From assembly GCF_001748285.1 (NCBI RefSeq), contig NZ_BDGT01000010.1, positions 51,571 through 115,570 of the forward strand: a stretch of DNA of 64,000 bases, read 5' to 3'. Numbering within the stretch: the first letter of the stretch is position 1; every line of letters starts with the position of its first letter. The DNA is from Thermogemmatispora onikobensis. Lineage in GTDB: Bacteria > Chloroflexota > Ktedonobacteria > Ktedonobacterales > Ktedonobacteraceae. The translations under genes were made by a program, and so were the position numbers. The notes beneath the pieces were generated by a model. The model made no database searches. It was not told the origin of the DNA and saw only the letters and a program-made list of their open reading frames with translations. Positions 36,259 through 45,345 of this stretch are shown here, one piece after another.

Positions 36259-36465
36259 GGGAGACGTTCCTTTTTTCACTTCTGCGCTTGCGCGCTTACC
36301 AGTCGGCGAAGACAGAGAGACGCCTGTCTCGTCCCCGTCCCCGTCCCCGCTCGACCTCTTGCGAGAGGTCGCCAGCGTAGCGAGCGAGGCAGGCATCTCG
36401 CTGTTTACTGCAATCTCTCTCCGTGCAGGTCTGTAAGCGCCTCCCCGCGGCCAGGTCAGATGCTT

Positions 36466-38253
36466 TCAGAAGAAGAGGCTGATTTGATTGTAGACAGCGC
36501 GAATGTTCTGCGGCGTGCCGGCGTATTCCTGGGCACCAGTGGCCGCGGCGATCGACTTGAGGGCGTCTACATCGGCATCGTCGCCATAGGCGATCGTGAA
36601 GACTTTGATACCCCTGCCGGCATCTTCTCCTTCCGGCGTAATGCGCTGGAGTAGCTTATCTCGTGAGAGTTGACTGACGTTATCCTGCCCATCGGTCAGG
36701 ACGACAACGGCTTTGATGTCATCGGTGGCAAAACTATTGAGCGCCTGCACTTGCTCAGCAATGGTATCAAAGAGACGGGTACTGCCGTCCGCTGTAATGG
36801 TGGCAATTTGCTGGAGGACCTGCTGACGCTTGGGGCCAACCTCTGAGAGCGGACTGATGACCCTGGCTTCATCGCTGAAGGTCGTTAGCCCAAGGATGTC
36901 ATCATCGCTCATCAGCCGCACAAAGTCGCTGAGGCCCTGCCGCGCGGCATCGATCTTGCTCATCCCGTTGAAGTCGTCGTTCATGCTCCCCGAGGTGTCC
37001 AGAATGAGCATGGCGGCCACACGGCGTTTTTGCGCCTGCCAGGTGCCCTCAATAGCATTGATAACGTCCACCGAGGGGACCTGCAGGATGGTCCGCGGCT
37101 GCTCTGGGTCGACGCCGTGAGCGCTGTCAATGGGGGCGCCAATCGCTACCGAGGCCACAGCAGGGCGGAAGCCGTAGCGCAGGGCTTTGGCTTGCTGTTG
37201 GGGCGCCAGAAGAAAGGCGCGCAGGACTTCTGCGGCACTCTCTTTGGCCGGCGTCAGCCAGCTACCGTGCAGAATGGCGTAGGGGTGATCGCTGTAGAAG
37301 GTGCCCTCTTTGGGGTAGATGGCCACGACGGGAAAGGGGAGATGGGAATAGCTATGACCGTCATTGGCTTCAACTACCAGGTTTTCGTACATGACAGCCG
37401 CGCTGAGGAAGCTGGGCCCTTTGTTGAACATTTCGTCGGCAAAGAAACCGGTGCTGTCGCCATAGTGAACGACTGCCCTTTCAATGCCAGCGATAAAGTT
37501 GCTGACGCGAGAATCGTTGATATCTGCTACGGTTAGCCCGCGCTGTTTGCCCAAAGCGGCGTAGCTCATGGCAATGACGGCGTCAAGTCCGGAATTGGAA
37601 TATGCTGGATGGGTGTGGCCGAATTTGAAGCTGCCCGCCTCGGGATGACCATAGGCAGCCCACCCCTGCACATTGGTGCTCAGGCGCGCGATGTCGCTCC
37701 AGCCAATGGCACGCTGCGGCCAGCCAAGTGCTTCAGCCAGCGGTTTCCACATGGCAATGACAACAGGACTGCTGACCAGCGAGGGGGTGGCGCTGGCTCC
37801 CATGTCGATAAGATTCTGCCCGGTCTTCTGGTGCCAGCGGGCATTGAGAAGGCTGAGCCAGACGCTGCCTGCTGGACTCCAGACGTCGGGCCTGATAGTG
37901 CCATTGAGGATCTGCTGCAGGGAGTCGCCGGAGCCAATGGGGATGGCGTTGACAGTGATGAGGCCATCGCAGCCGGCGTAGTGGTGGTTGTTGAAGTCGG
38001 CAATGACCTCTCTCATCCAGGCTTCTTTCTCGGAGCCATAGTAGAGGGTGAGGGTCACCGGGTCGCTCGAATGATGCTGACAATTCAGCGGATAGGGGGC
38101 CGGCGTGGGCGTGGGCTGCACGGTGGCGCTCCAGGGCGCCTCACAGCTCACCAGGAGCGTGAAGAGCAGCAATAAAGTACAAACAGAGCAGAAGAGGCTG
38201 ATCCAGAGTGTTCTTCGTCTTCGCCGGCTGAGGGTCTCATTTGCTCTCAGCAT
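36466..38253 (-). CDS. Lipoprotein with solute-binding domain fused to von Willebrand A domain
   Basis: 595 residues. A basic N-terminus, hydrophobic core and lipobox LVSC (Cys37) mark a lipoprotein. Residues about 65-375 are a type 2 periplasmic solute-binding domain (SEKEAWMREVIADFNNH, ILNGTIRPDVWSPAG, AYSNSGLDAV, SDHPYAIL, GFRP). Residues about 410-595 are a VWA domain with a complete MIDAS: DTSGSM (Asp419, Ser421, Ser423), Thr492 and Asp521 in LTDGQD, so it should bind a protein ligand through a divalent metal. The solute-binding half is clearly related to the extracellular half of the kinase encoded 142 bases upstream, in the same direction. No permease gene is near, so transport is unlikely. 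Probably a surface partner of the kinase. Confidence 0.88.
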   Translation of the reverse strand: MLRANETLSRRRRRTLWISLFCSVCTLLLLFTLLVSCEAPWSATVQPTPTPAPYPLNCQHHSSDPVTLTLYYGSEKEAWMREVIADFNNHHYAGCDGLITVNAIPIGSGDSLQQILNGTIRPDVWSPAGSVWLSLLNARWHQKTGQNLIDMGASATPSLVSSPVVIAMWKPLAEALGWPQRAIGWSDIARLSTNVQGWAAYGHPEAGSFKFGHTHPAYSNSGLDAVIAMSYAALGKQRGLTVADINDSRVSNFIAGIERAVVHYGDSTGFFADEMFNKGPSFLSAAVMYENLVVEANDGHSYSHLPFPVVAIYPKEGTFYSDHPYAILHGSWLTPAKESAAEVLRAFLLAPQQQAKALRYGFRPAVASVAIGAPIDSAHGVDPEQPRTILQVPSVDVINAIEGTWQAQKRRVAAMLILDTSGSMNDDFNGMSKIDAARQGLSDFVRLMSDDDILGLTTFSDEARVISPLSEVGPKRQQVLQQIATITADGSTRLFDTIAEQVQALNSFATDDIKAVVVLTDGQDNVSQLSRDKLLQRITPEGEDAGRGIKVFTIAYGDDADVDALKSIAAATGAQEYAGTPQNIRAVYNQISLFF

Positions 38254-38395
38254 CGTCTTCGCCTATCCTTTCCTGTCGAAAGCATGAGTAGCGTGGTCGT
38301 GGCAGCATCAGGAATCGGGGGAAGCTGTGGGCCACCTCTCTCGGAGGTGGTGCCTCCGCTTCTGTTCTGGCTTTATCGTCCTCCTATCGGACTGG

Positions 38396-40816
38396 CTAAC
38401 TGGTGGCAGTGGCGCTATTGCCGTAGGCGCTGAGCCACTCTTGAAGTAAGGCATCTGTCACAGGGCCTGCTGGCGGCTGTGCCTCGGGACCAAGCTGCGC
38501 TGGTATCTTGAGACTGCTCGCCAGGTCGGGAAAAGGGTTGCCTGCAAGGCGGTCGTAGATGGTGACCGCGGCGTTGGTGGGCCGGAAGCCGCTTTTGAGG
38601 GCTGCGCGCTGCTGCTCCTCGCCGAGGAGGAAGTCGCGAAAGAGGCGCGCCGCTTCTTGCTGCTCACTGGTGACCCATTCGGCGTCAAGGATGGCAAAGG
38701 GATGATCGCTTAGCAGGTTGAGGCCCGGATAGAAGGGGAGAAGAGCCATGCCCTGGCGTTGGCGCGCCTCCGCCTGATAGGTCAGCACGAGGTTCTCGTA
38801 GGTGAAGGCCAGATCATAGGAAGAAGGCCCTTTGAGAATGACTTCACGCTCTAGATAGGTGCCGCTGCTGCGCCCGAATTGGGTGACGGCTCCCTCAATA
38901 TCGTCGAGGTAGCGCAGAAAACCTTTGTCACGCACCTGGTCGCTGGTAAGGCCTCGTTGTTGATGGAAGTAGGCATAGGCCAGCAGGGTAATGCTCAGCA
39001 GGCCGCTATTGGACTGATCGGGACGAGTCTGGGCCAGCTTGATTTGACCCCAGTCGGCAGGCCCTCCCAGGTCCTGCCAGCCGTTTTTGAGGAGAACGGT
39101 GCTGTGAACGGCCTCCCAGTCGATGGTGCGGTAACGCTGAAGCAGGAGACGTGCGCGCTCTTCCCAGACTGCAAAGACCAGAGGGCTGAAGACGAGCGAG
39201 CGTGGTGACAGGTCTGCTGAGGAGGCTACGATCTCTTTGCCTCCGTGTGTGGCCTTCCAGGCATCATTCAGCTGGTTGAGCTCCAGTGTGCTGGCCGGAC
39301 TCCAGGCGATGGGTCGCAGTTGGCCATTGAGAATGCGGGCACGGGCATCGAGCGAGCCACGCTCTTCGGCTTGCGGCAGGGTGATGCGTTTGCCGCCCAG
39401 GGTCACCCCGCGCTGGTTAAAGGCTGCGACGGCGGCGCTGATCCAGCCTTCTTTTTCGGTGCTGTAGACAAAGCTGAGAGCAATCTGCCCGGCCACTCCC
39501 GTCGTTCCTCCGCTACGCTGGCGCGAGAAGAAGAAAGGGAGGCTGAGCAGGCCAGCGCCCGCGACAAGGCTCACTGCGCCTGCGGTCAGCAGCAGGCGAC
39601 GCGAGATGCGTCTCCCTCCCTGAACGGCAAGCTGCGCCTGGGGTCCCTGGCCCGGCGTTCCGGGTAACGGTGTTATCGGTGTTGGTGGACTGCTGGCGGG
39701 CAGCGGGGTCACTGGCAGAGCGTTCGCCGGTGGCGAAGTCGCTGGCGAGGCTGTTCGGCCACCCGCGGCGACATTGGGCAGGCCAGGAAGGGAGCCTTTC
39801 ATGGCACCAGGGGAGCTGAAGCCGGCAGCCAGGATTGCCATGTACATGGCCGCGGCAGTTTGATAGCGCTGCGCTGGATCTTCAGCCATCGCTGTCAGGA
39901 TGATCTCCTCGCTGGCGGCAGAGATTCGCGGGTTCAAGGCGCGTGGGGCCTGAAAGAGACTAGGATTAAGGCGCCTGGTCGGAGCGTCAAGGGGTAGCTC
40001 GCCGGTGAGGAGCTCGTAGAGCGTGGCCCCCAGGGCGTAGATGTCCGAACGCGCATCACTTTGACCGCGCCCATACTGCTCTAGCGGGGCATAGCCCTGA
40101 GAGCCAAGCAGGGTGGTGTCACGTGTGACCTGGCTCTTAAAGATGCGGGCAATGCCGAAATCGATGAGCTTGAGCTGGTCATCTGGGGTCAGCATGACGT
40201 TGGCCGGCTTCATGTCACGGAAGATGATCGCCTGGGAGCGCGTGTGCAGGTAGTGCAGGACAGCACATAGCTCCAGACCCCAGCCCATGACGGTCGCTTC
40301 GTCGAGCGGTCCGCCGTGTTCTTCCAGGATCTTCGCCAGCGTTTGGCCCTCGATGAATTCCATGACAAGGTAGGCTTTGCCCGCTTCTTCGAAGAAGTCG
40401 CTGACATTGGGCAGGTTGGGATGCTGGAGCTGAACCAGGAGATCTGCCTCTTGGCGAAAGTCGGCCAGGGCACGCGCTTTCTCGCTGGGAGTGAGCAGGG
40501 CATCGCCCATCTCTTTGATGGCGACCTGCCGGCGAGCCGAGAAGCGCAAGTCCAGGGCTTTGTAGACAGCTCCAAAGCCCCCTTTGCCAACAAGGGCGAC
40601 GATGCGGTAGCGTCCGCTGAGCAGGGCACCAGGACTAAGGGCCCCAGTGATCCGTCGACCTCCTCCGGTGACCGCTGACGAGGAGGCTACGGCAGCATAG
40701 ACGCCGGTTGGCGGTCCGGCCAGCGTGTAACCACAGTTGATACAGAATTGTTCACCGGGCGCGTTCGGGGTACCACAGTGGCCACAGGTGAGGAATCCTC
40801 CAGTATGACTCTGCAA
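38396..40816 (-). CDS. Receptor Ser/Thr protein kinase: zinc ribbon, kinase, one membrane segment, extracellular solute-binding domain
   Basis: 806 residues. Zinc ribbon at 11-28 (CGHC...CINC). Kinase domain about 70-330: G-loop VGKGGFGAVYKA, Lys101 in AIKE, Glu123, catalytic loop FRDMKPAN with Arg200-Asp201 (Phe instead of the usual His), DFG at 219-221 and the GSQGYAPLEQY activation end. A Pro/Ser-rich linker (about 340-395) precedes one membrane segment (407-430), which begins with RRISRRLLL. Residues about 445-755 are a solute-binding domain facing outside, which matches the lipoprotein downstream block by block (EKEGW, ILNGQLRPIAWSPA, QSNSGLL, QQRGLT, KGPSS, YENLV, SDHPFAIL, FLL, GFRP). 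Start is TTG 40816; in-frame stops lie just upstream. A ligand-regulated transmembrane kinase is the direct reading. Confidence 0.9.
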   Translation of the reverse strand: MQSHTGGFLTCGHCGTPNAPGEQFCINCGYTLAGPPTGVYAAVASSSAVTGGGRRITGALSPGALLSGRYRIVALVGKGGFGAVYKALDLRFSARRQVAIKEMGDALLTPSEKARALADFRQEADLLVQLQHPNLPNVSDFFEEAGKAYLVMEFIEGQTLAKILEEHGGPLDEATVMGWGLELCAVLHYLHTRSQAIIFRDMKPANVMLTPDDQLKLIDFGIARIFKSQVTRDTTLLGSQGYAPLEQYGRGQSDARSDIYALGATLYELLTGELPLDAPTRRLNPSLFQAPRALNPRISAASEEIILTAMAEDPAQRYQTAAAMYMAILAAGFSSPGAMKGSLPGLPNVAAGGRTASPATSPPANALPVTPLPASSPPTPITPLPGTPGQGPQAQLAVQGGRRISRRLLLTAGAVSLVAGAGLLSLPFFFSRQRSGGTTGVAGQIALSFVYSTEKEGWISAAVAAFNQRGVTLGGKRITLPQAEERGSLDARARILNGQLRPIAWSPASTLELNQLNDAWKATHGGKEIVASSADLSPRSLVFSPLVFAVWEERARLLLQRYRTIDWEAVHSTVLLKNGWQDLGGPADWGQIKLAQTRPDQSNSGLLSITLLAYAYFHQQRGLTSDQVRDKGFLRYLDDIEGAVTQFGRSSGTYLEREVILKGPSSYDLAFTYENLVLTYQAEARQRQGMALLPFYPGLNLLSDHPFAILDAEWVTSEQQEAARLFRDFLLGEEQQRAALKSGFRPTNAAVTIYDRLAGNPFPDLASSLKIPAQLGPEAQPPAGPVTDALLQEWLSAYGNSATATS

Positions 40817-41013
40817 GGTTTTTCACTTCCTCGTGAATAGCACGTACAAGCACGTATGGCTCCTCGGCCTTTGATCGGTCGTGATGAGTCGCGCACTCGT
40901 GATGCTCATGTTCTGCTTATCCAATTGCCACGCTGCGAGTATGTCGCCAGAGCTTTATCTCTGCTTTACGGCTCTGTTATGGGAATGTAAAGGCTCAATT
41001 AAGAAATCAGGAT

Positions 41014-41874
41014 ATGCTGACCTGGCTCTGTGCCGGGGTGGAACTGATCGGCGAGTGCGAGGAGGAGTCTCGCCTCTCTGGTGAGATGCAGAGTCTGCAG
41101 CTGCGCGCCGATGAGCTGTGTCGTGTTCGGGTCGACGGGCGCCCGTGCCTCTTCCATATCGAGTTTCAAGCGCGAGGCGATGCGCAGATGGCTAACCGCC
41201 TGCTGGCAGTATAATATAGTTGCACGGCGCCTGTACCAGCAAGAGGTCTTTTCGTGGGTGATCTACTTGCATGAGGGGGGGGCAAGATGCCACCGCCGCC
41301 TTTGCGCTGGCCCGGCTTGCGTAAGGGCGAGGCCGATACGCTCTCGTTCTCTTATCGCGTGGTGAAGCTGTGGAAGGTGGCAGCGGAGGATCTGCTGCGT
41401 CTCGATCTGCCAGGCATCTGGCCACTGGCACCGCTCTGCCGCGGGGGCTGACGCTATGAGATTGTGGAGCGCGTGATTCCAGGCCTGGAGCAGGCCCAAA
41501 GGCGCCAGTGTATCTCAGAGCAGCAGCTACGCGATCTTCTTGCTCATGCTAAGACGCTTGCCAGTTTGACATTTCAAGGTCAGGTGGATTCCAGTCGCGT
41601 TCACAGGAGATTCGAGATGCTTCGCGACATCTATCGGGAATCGCCAGCCGTTCAGGAGTGGCTCGCCGAAGGCCGTGCTGAGGGCCGTCTCCTCACAGAG
41701 CAGGAGCTTGTGCTTTCCCTGCTGGCCCGCCGCTTTCCCGCTCTCGTCCCCGAGCTGGAGCCGCACATGCGCGCTCTGCAGGACCCCGACCGCCTGCGCG
41801 CCCTCTTGCTCGCTTTCTGCGATACCTTCGATCCCGAAGCGGCGCGCGCGCTCTTTCTCACAACAGACCTCTGA
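41014..41874 (+). pseudogene. Broken Rpn / PD-(D/E)XK nuclease-like gene
   Basis: Three pieces of one protein lie in different states. Frame 1 (41014-41214) encodes LQLRADELCRVRVDGRPCLF then HIEFQARGDAQMANRLL, the nuclease-core pattern. The continuation QYNIVARRLYQQEVFSWVIY is in frame 2, so a frameshift lies near 41205-41215. A run of eight G at 41275-41282 marks a second shift, after which LRWPGLRKGEADTLSFSYRV continues in frame 1. An in-frame TGA at 41449-41451 interrupts it before YEIVERVIPGLEQ, which runs to 41874. The N-terminus also looks short. The family (Rpn/DUF4351-like, often called putative transposase) is named from the pattern of core, basic middle and C-terminal helical part (WLAEGRAEGRLLTEQELVLS). 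It adjoins the restriction locus. Confidence 0.75.
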
Positions 41875-41968
41875 CATGCCGGCAAGCGCCTGGCTACGGG
41901 TCAGCCAGCCAGCCTGAGAGCAAGCGGGACGCTCTTTTACCTGCACCTTATCCGCTTGCTCTCCTTTT

Positions 41969-43528
41969 CTACCCGTCCACCAGCATCGTGATCTCGCTCT
42001 CTTCAGCATTGAGGCCCTCTTCTGTTTTCCTCTTGCCATTGCCGTTACCGTTGCCGTTGAGGTCCTCGATAATGGCGTTCAGCTGCTCTAAGGCTGCCTG
42101 CAGGTCTTCGACAATATCGCCAATGATCTCGTCTGGCGCTGGCAGATCGCTGGCATCTTCCAGACTGCGATCGCGCAGCCAGACGATGTCAAGGTTCACT
42201 TTGTCGCGCTTGATCAGCTCTTCATAGCTGAAGGCGCGGAAGCGCTCGTTCTCTTCGCGCTCATGGCGCCTCCCAGGCTGATAGCAGGCGACAAAGTCGT
42301 CGAGGTGGGCCCGCATCAGCGGCCTGGAGCGCAGGGTGAAATGCTGGTTAGTGCGCAGGTCGTAAATCCAGAGCTGCTCGGTCCAGGGCCGGGCGCTGGC
42401 CGGCTTGCGCTCAAAAAAGAGGACGTTGGCTTTGACTCCCTGGGCGTAGAAGATGCCGGTCGGCAGGCGCAGCAGGGTATGGACGTCGCAGGTGTCGAGC
42501 AGGTCGCGGCGGATGATCTCGCCGGCGCCTCCTTCGAAGAGGACGTTGTCGGGCACAACAATGGCTGCCTGACCGTGGGGCTTGAGCAGGGATTTGACGT
42601 GCTGGAGAAAGTTCAGTTGCTTGTTGCTGGTGCTGGCGATGAAGTCGTCGCGCACGATGACGCTGGCCTCGCGCTCTTCACGCCCTTTTTCGTTGATGTA
42701 GGTGATGCTGCTTTTGCGCCCAAAAGGGGGATTGGTGAGCACGAGGTCGAAATATTCGCCGGGATGGCTGCGCAGGCTGTCGGCGACCCGAATGGGACAG
42801 TGCTCGCTTTCGTCGTCGCCGATGCCGTGCAGGAAGAGGTTCATGACGCAGAGGCGGGCGGCAGCATCGACGATCTCCCAGCCGTGCAGGGCTTCGTGTT
42901 TGAGAAAGCGCCTCTGGTCGCGGTTCATCTGCTGGCTGTAGTGCTTGACGATGTAGTCGTGGGCAGCCAGGAGAAAGCCGCCGGTGCCGCAGGCGGGATC
43001 GCAGATGCGTTGGCCCGGTCTGGGTTGCATGACGTCGACAATGGCGCTGATGAGCGGGCGCGGAGTGAAATATTGGCCGGCGCCGCCTTTGATGTCTTCG
43101 GCGTTCTTCTGGAGCAGGCCCTCGTAGGCGTCGCCTTTGACGTCGGCGCTGAGGGAGGTCCATTGTTCGCGGTCGATGAGGTCGACGATGAGGCGCCGGA
43201 GTTTGGCCGGGTCTTGAATCTTGTTCTGGGCCTTGCGGAAGATGATACCTAGCATGCCGTTGCGCTGTCCTAGCTCGCTGAGGATGCGGCGATAATGGGC
43301 TTCCAGAGCTTCGCCGTCCAGTTTGAGCAGGCTGGCCCAGCTCAGTTCTTCCGGGATGCGCGCCGGTTGGTTGTAGGGCGGTTGGGTACGCTCATGGGCC
43401 ATTTTGAGGAAGAGAAGATAGGTGAGTTGTTCGAGATAGTCGCCGTAGGAAAGGCCTTCATCGCGCAGGATGTTACAGTAGTTCCAGAGTCGCTGGACGA
43501 TGTATTGTGCGTTGTGTGTGTCGCTCAT
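41969..43528 (-). CDS. hsdM: Type I restriction-modification system, DNA methyltransferase subunit
   Basis: 519 residues, normal HsdM length. N-terminal helical domain (about 1-130), then the adenine methyltransferase: GQYFTPRPL (151-159), SAM-binding DPACGTGGF (177-185) and catalytic NPPF (266-269). It methylates adenine in the recognition sequence chosen by HsdS and forms the M2S core. The C-terminal about 25 residues include an (Asn-Gly)n stretch encoded by a tandem repeat. It is the last gene of hsdR-hsdS-hsdM, 110 bases after hsdS. No strong ribosome site precedes ATG 43528. Confidence 0.97.
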   Translation of the reverse strand: MSDTHNAQYIVQRLWNYCNILRDEGLSYGDYLEQLTYLLFLKMAHERTQPPYNQPARIPEELSWASLLKLDGEALEAHYRRILSELGQRNGMLGIIFRKAQNKIQDPAKLRRLIVDLIDREQWTSLSADVKGDAYEGLLQKNAEDIKGGAGQYFTPRPLISAIVDVMQPRPGQRICDPACGTGGFLLAAHDYIVKHYSQQMNRDQRRFLKHEALHGWEIVDAAARLCVMNLFLHGIGDDESEHCPIRVADSLRSHPGEYFDLVLTNPPFGRKSSITYINEKGREEREASVIVRDDFIASTSNKQLNFLQHVKSLLKPHGQAAIVVPDNVLFEGGAGEIIRRDLLDTCDVHTLLRLPTGIFYAQGVKANVLFFERKPASARPWTEQLWIYDLRTNQHFTLRSRPLMRAHLDDFVACYQPGRRHEREENERFRAFSYEELIKRDKVNLDIVWLRDRSLEDASDLPAPDEIIGDIVEDLQAALEQLNAIIEDLNGNGNGNGKRKTEEGLNAEESEITMLVDG

Positions 43529-43638
43529 TGTGCTTACGTGCTCTCTTTTTTGTTGGTGCTGAGCTAGAAAATCGGTTGGGTCGGACGGTCCGCTCGGTCA
43601 GTGATGTGGCGGGCCGGACGGCGGCAGCGCCGATCTGG

Positions 43639-45345
43639 CTAGGTCTGGCTCCGGCCTTCGCCGCCGCCGGTGTCGCTTTCGGCTTCCCAGAGGCTGGGCC
43701 GCGCGAGCTGCTGGGGGTCGAGCGGCTCTGGAGGCTGGGGGTTGGAGCCGACCACGCCACCAGGACCACCGCCGGACAGGGATGGGTCGCCCGGTCCGGC
43801 TCCCATGCGGCTGCGGCGCTGCCCAGGGCGCCGACCCTCTTTCTCACGCTGGCGCCGGGCGCGCTCGGCCTGAATGCGCTCCAGGAGCTGGCTGGCCGGC
43901 TCGTCGCGCGGGTCCTGGGGGACGAGCTGGCCGCTGAAGGCGCGCTTGAGGATGCTCTGACGCAGGCGCTCGGCGCGCTTGAGGCTACGCTCGATGGCTT
44001 CTTCGGCCTGCTGGATGATGGTGAGCCGCCTCTCTACCTCGGCGACAATCTGCCGCTGCTCTTCAAGCGGAGGGAGGGGGATAGGCGTCTGTTTGATATC
44101 GGACCCTGATATGCCTCTTTGACCAGCAGTCGTACGTGATCTGCTTTCGATATGAAATCTCGATATGCCGGTGTTAATCGCAAATTCAAGGTAAGAGACA
44201 AGCGGCTCGCCAAGAGTAGCTTTTGCTCTTATAATTTTATCTGGATAAAGAATGGCTTCAAAGCATTTGCGTACAACGCCCACTATCCCTAGAAAATCTA
44301 AACTGCCATTATAACGAGTGAATAGGAGATCTCCATTTTCTATTGTAAAATTAGTTGCTTCATCAGGTGGTAAACTCAGATATCTAACCTGACTTAGATC
44401 CACAGACATAGGCCGCACAGCGCTAATTCTCAGTATTTTATAACCCCTTGGATCAGAGCTTGGCATCTGGGAAAGACCGTTACTTAACTGAGTAATAAGC
44501 TGCTCCACGGTGGCCCAGCACCAGCCGGGGGGCAGCGGCGGCAGCGTGCTGGTATCCGGGCCAGCCGGCTCGCGATAGGCCTGCTTCCAACGATCGTCGC
44601 GCGGCTCCTGGCCGCGGGCGCGCATCTTCTCCAACTGCTCGGCCTCCCAGCGCGCGCGCCGCTCGGCCAGAATGCGCCTGAGCAGGGCCTGCCCGTCTTC
44701 GCTCACCGGATGGCTCGCCCGCCAGCCCTCGGTCAGCTTCCCCTCGACCGCATCGCGCAGCAGGGCCGCCCGCGCATTCTTAAGCTTGATGCGATCCCGG
44801 CGCAGCGTCTCAACCACCGCATCCAGCCGCGTCAGATGCCGCTCAATGGCCGCCACTATGCGCCGCTGCTCCTCTATCGGAGCCAAAGGAATTTGAAAGC
44901 CCTTGATGTCTTCAGCCGAAATAGAGTCGAAAGTAGTTCCTCCAGATAATTCGGCAAATTTATCGGAAAGTGCTCTGAGAGCATAAAGCACATATCTATT
45001 GGAAATATTTCCTTCGGGTCGAAGAGCAGCTAATCCCCTACCTATACAGCATAAGGAAGGAGCCATATTCGTCGGTCCAACAGGAGCACGAACAGATAAT
45101 AGAATATCGCCGGCCTCAGCAACTTTAAGGGGACTAGTACACCACTTACGCGGCACTGGAAAGAGATCAGTAAATTCGGCCTTTCCCTGGAAAAACGGCA
45201 ATCCTTTCCCTTCGTCATTGTACTCTGAGGAAGGGGGAGATTGCCCCATGATGATGGTACAGCAATCTCCCAAACATACCCAAGCCCACCCTGGGGGCAG
45301 GGTCTGATCGTGGGCATTAGCGGCGGTGGTTGCAGCGGCACTCAT
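43639..45345 (-). CDS. hsdS: Type I restriction-modification system, specificity subunit
   Basis: 568 residues with two target-recognition domains (about 15-165 and 270-430), each followed by a conserved helical spacer (IPLAPIEEQRRIVAAIERHL and IPLPPLEEQRQIVAEVERRL). Each domain should read one half of a bipartite site; the sites cannot be deduced. The DNA for both recognition domains (about 44880-45250 and 44100-44480) is visibly AT-richer than the rest of the gene, a sign of domain exchange. The last about 100 residues are low-complexity (Arg/Gly/Pro/Ser) beyond the usual end, a long tail for HsdS. ATGA overlap with hsdR indicates translational coupling. Confidence 0.95.
   Translation of the reverse strand: MSAAATTAANAHDQTLPPGWAWVCLGDCCTIIMGQSPPSSEYNDEGKGLPFFQGKAEFTDLFPVPRKWCTSPLKVAEAGDILLSVRAPVGPTNMAPSLCCIGRGLAALRPEGNISNRYVLYALRALSDKFAELSGGTTFDSISAEDIKGFQIPLAPIEEQRRIVAAIERHLTRLDAVVETLRRDRIKLKNARAALLRDAVEGKLTEGWRASHPVSEDGQALLRRILAERRARWEAEQLEKMRARGQEPRDDRWKQAYREPAGPDTSTLPPLPPGWCWATVEQLITQLSNGLSQMPSSDPRGYKILRISAVRPMSVDLSQVRYLSLPPDEATNFTIENGDLLFTRYNGSLDFLGIVGVVRKCFEAILYPDKIIRAKATLGEPLVSYLEFAINTGISRFHIESRSRTTAGQRGISGSDIKQTPIPLPPLEEQRQIVAEVERRLTIIQQAEEAIERSLKRAERLRQSILKRAFSGQLVPQDPRDEPASQLLERIQAERARRQREKEGRRPGQRRSRMGAGPGDPSLSGGGPGGVVGSNPQPPEPLDPQQLARPSLWEAESDTGGGEGRSQT

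Noticed and set aside
36352..36371. CGACCTCT-TGCG-AGAGGTCG hairpin as terminator of the VWA lipoprotein gene
   Set aside because: The stem is perfect, but on the minus strand it is followed by G-rich sequence, not a T-tract, so termination is not supported.
36466..40816. Reading the two solute-binding domains as parts of an ABC importer
   Set aside because: No permease or importer ATPase gene is adjacent, and each domain is fused to a kinase or a VWA domain.
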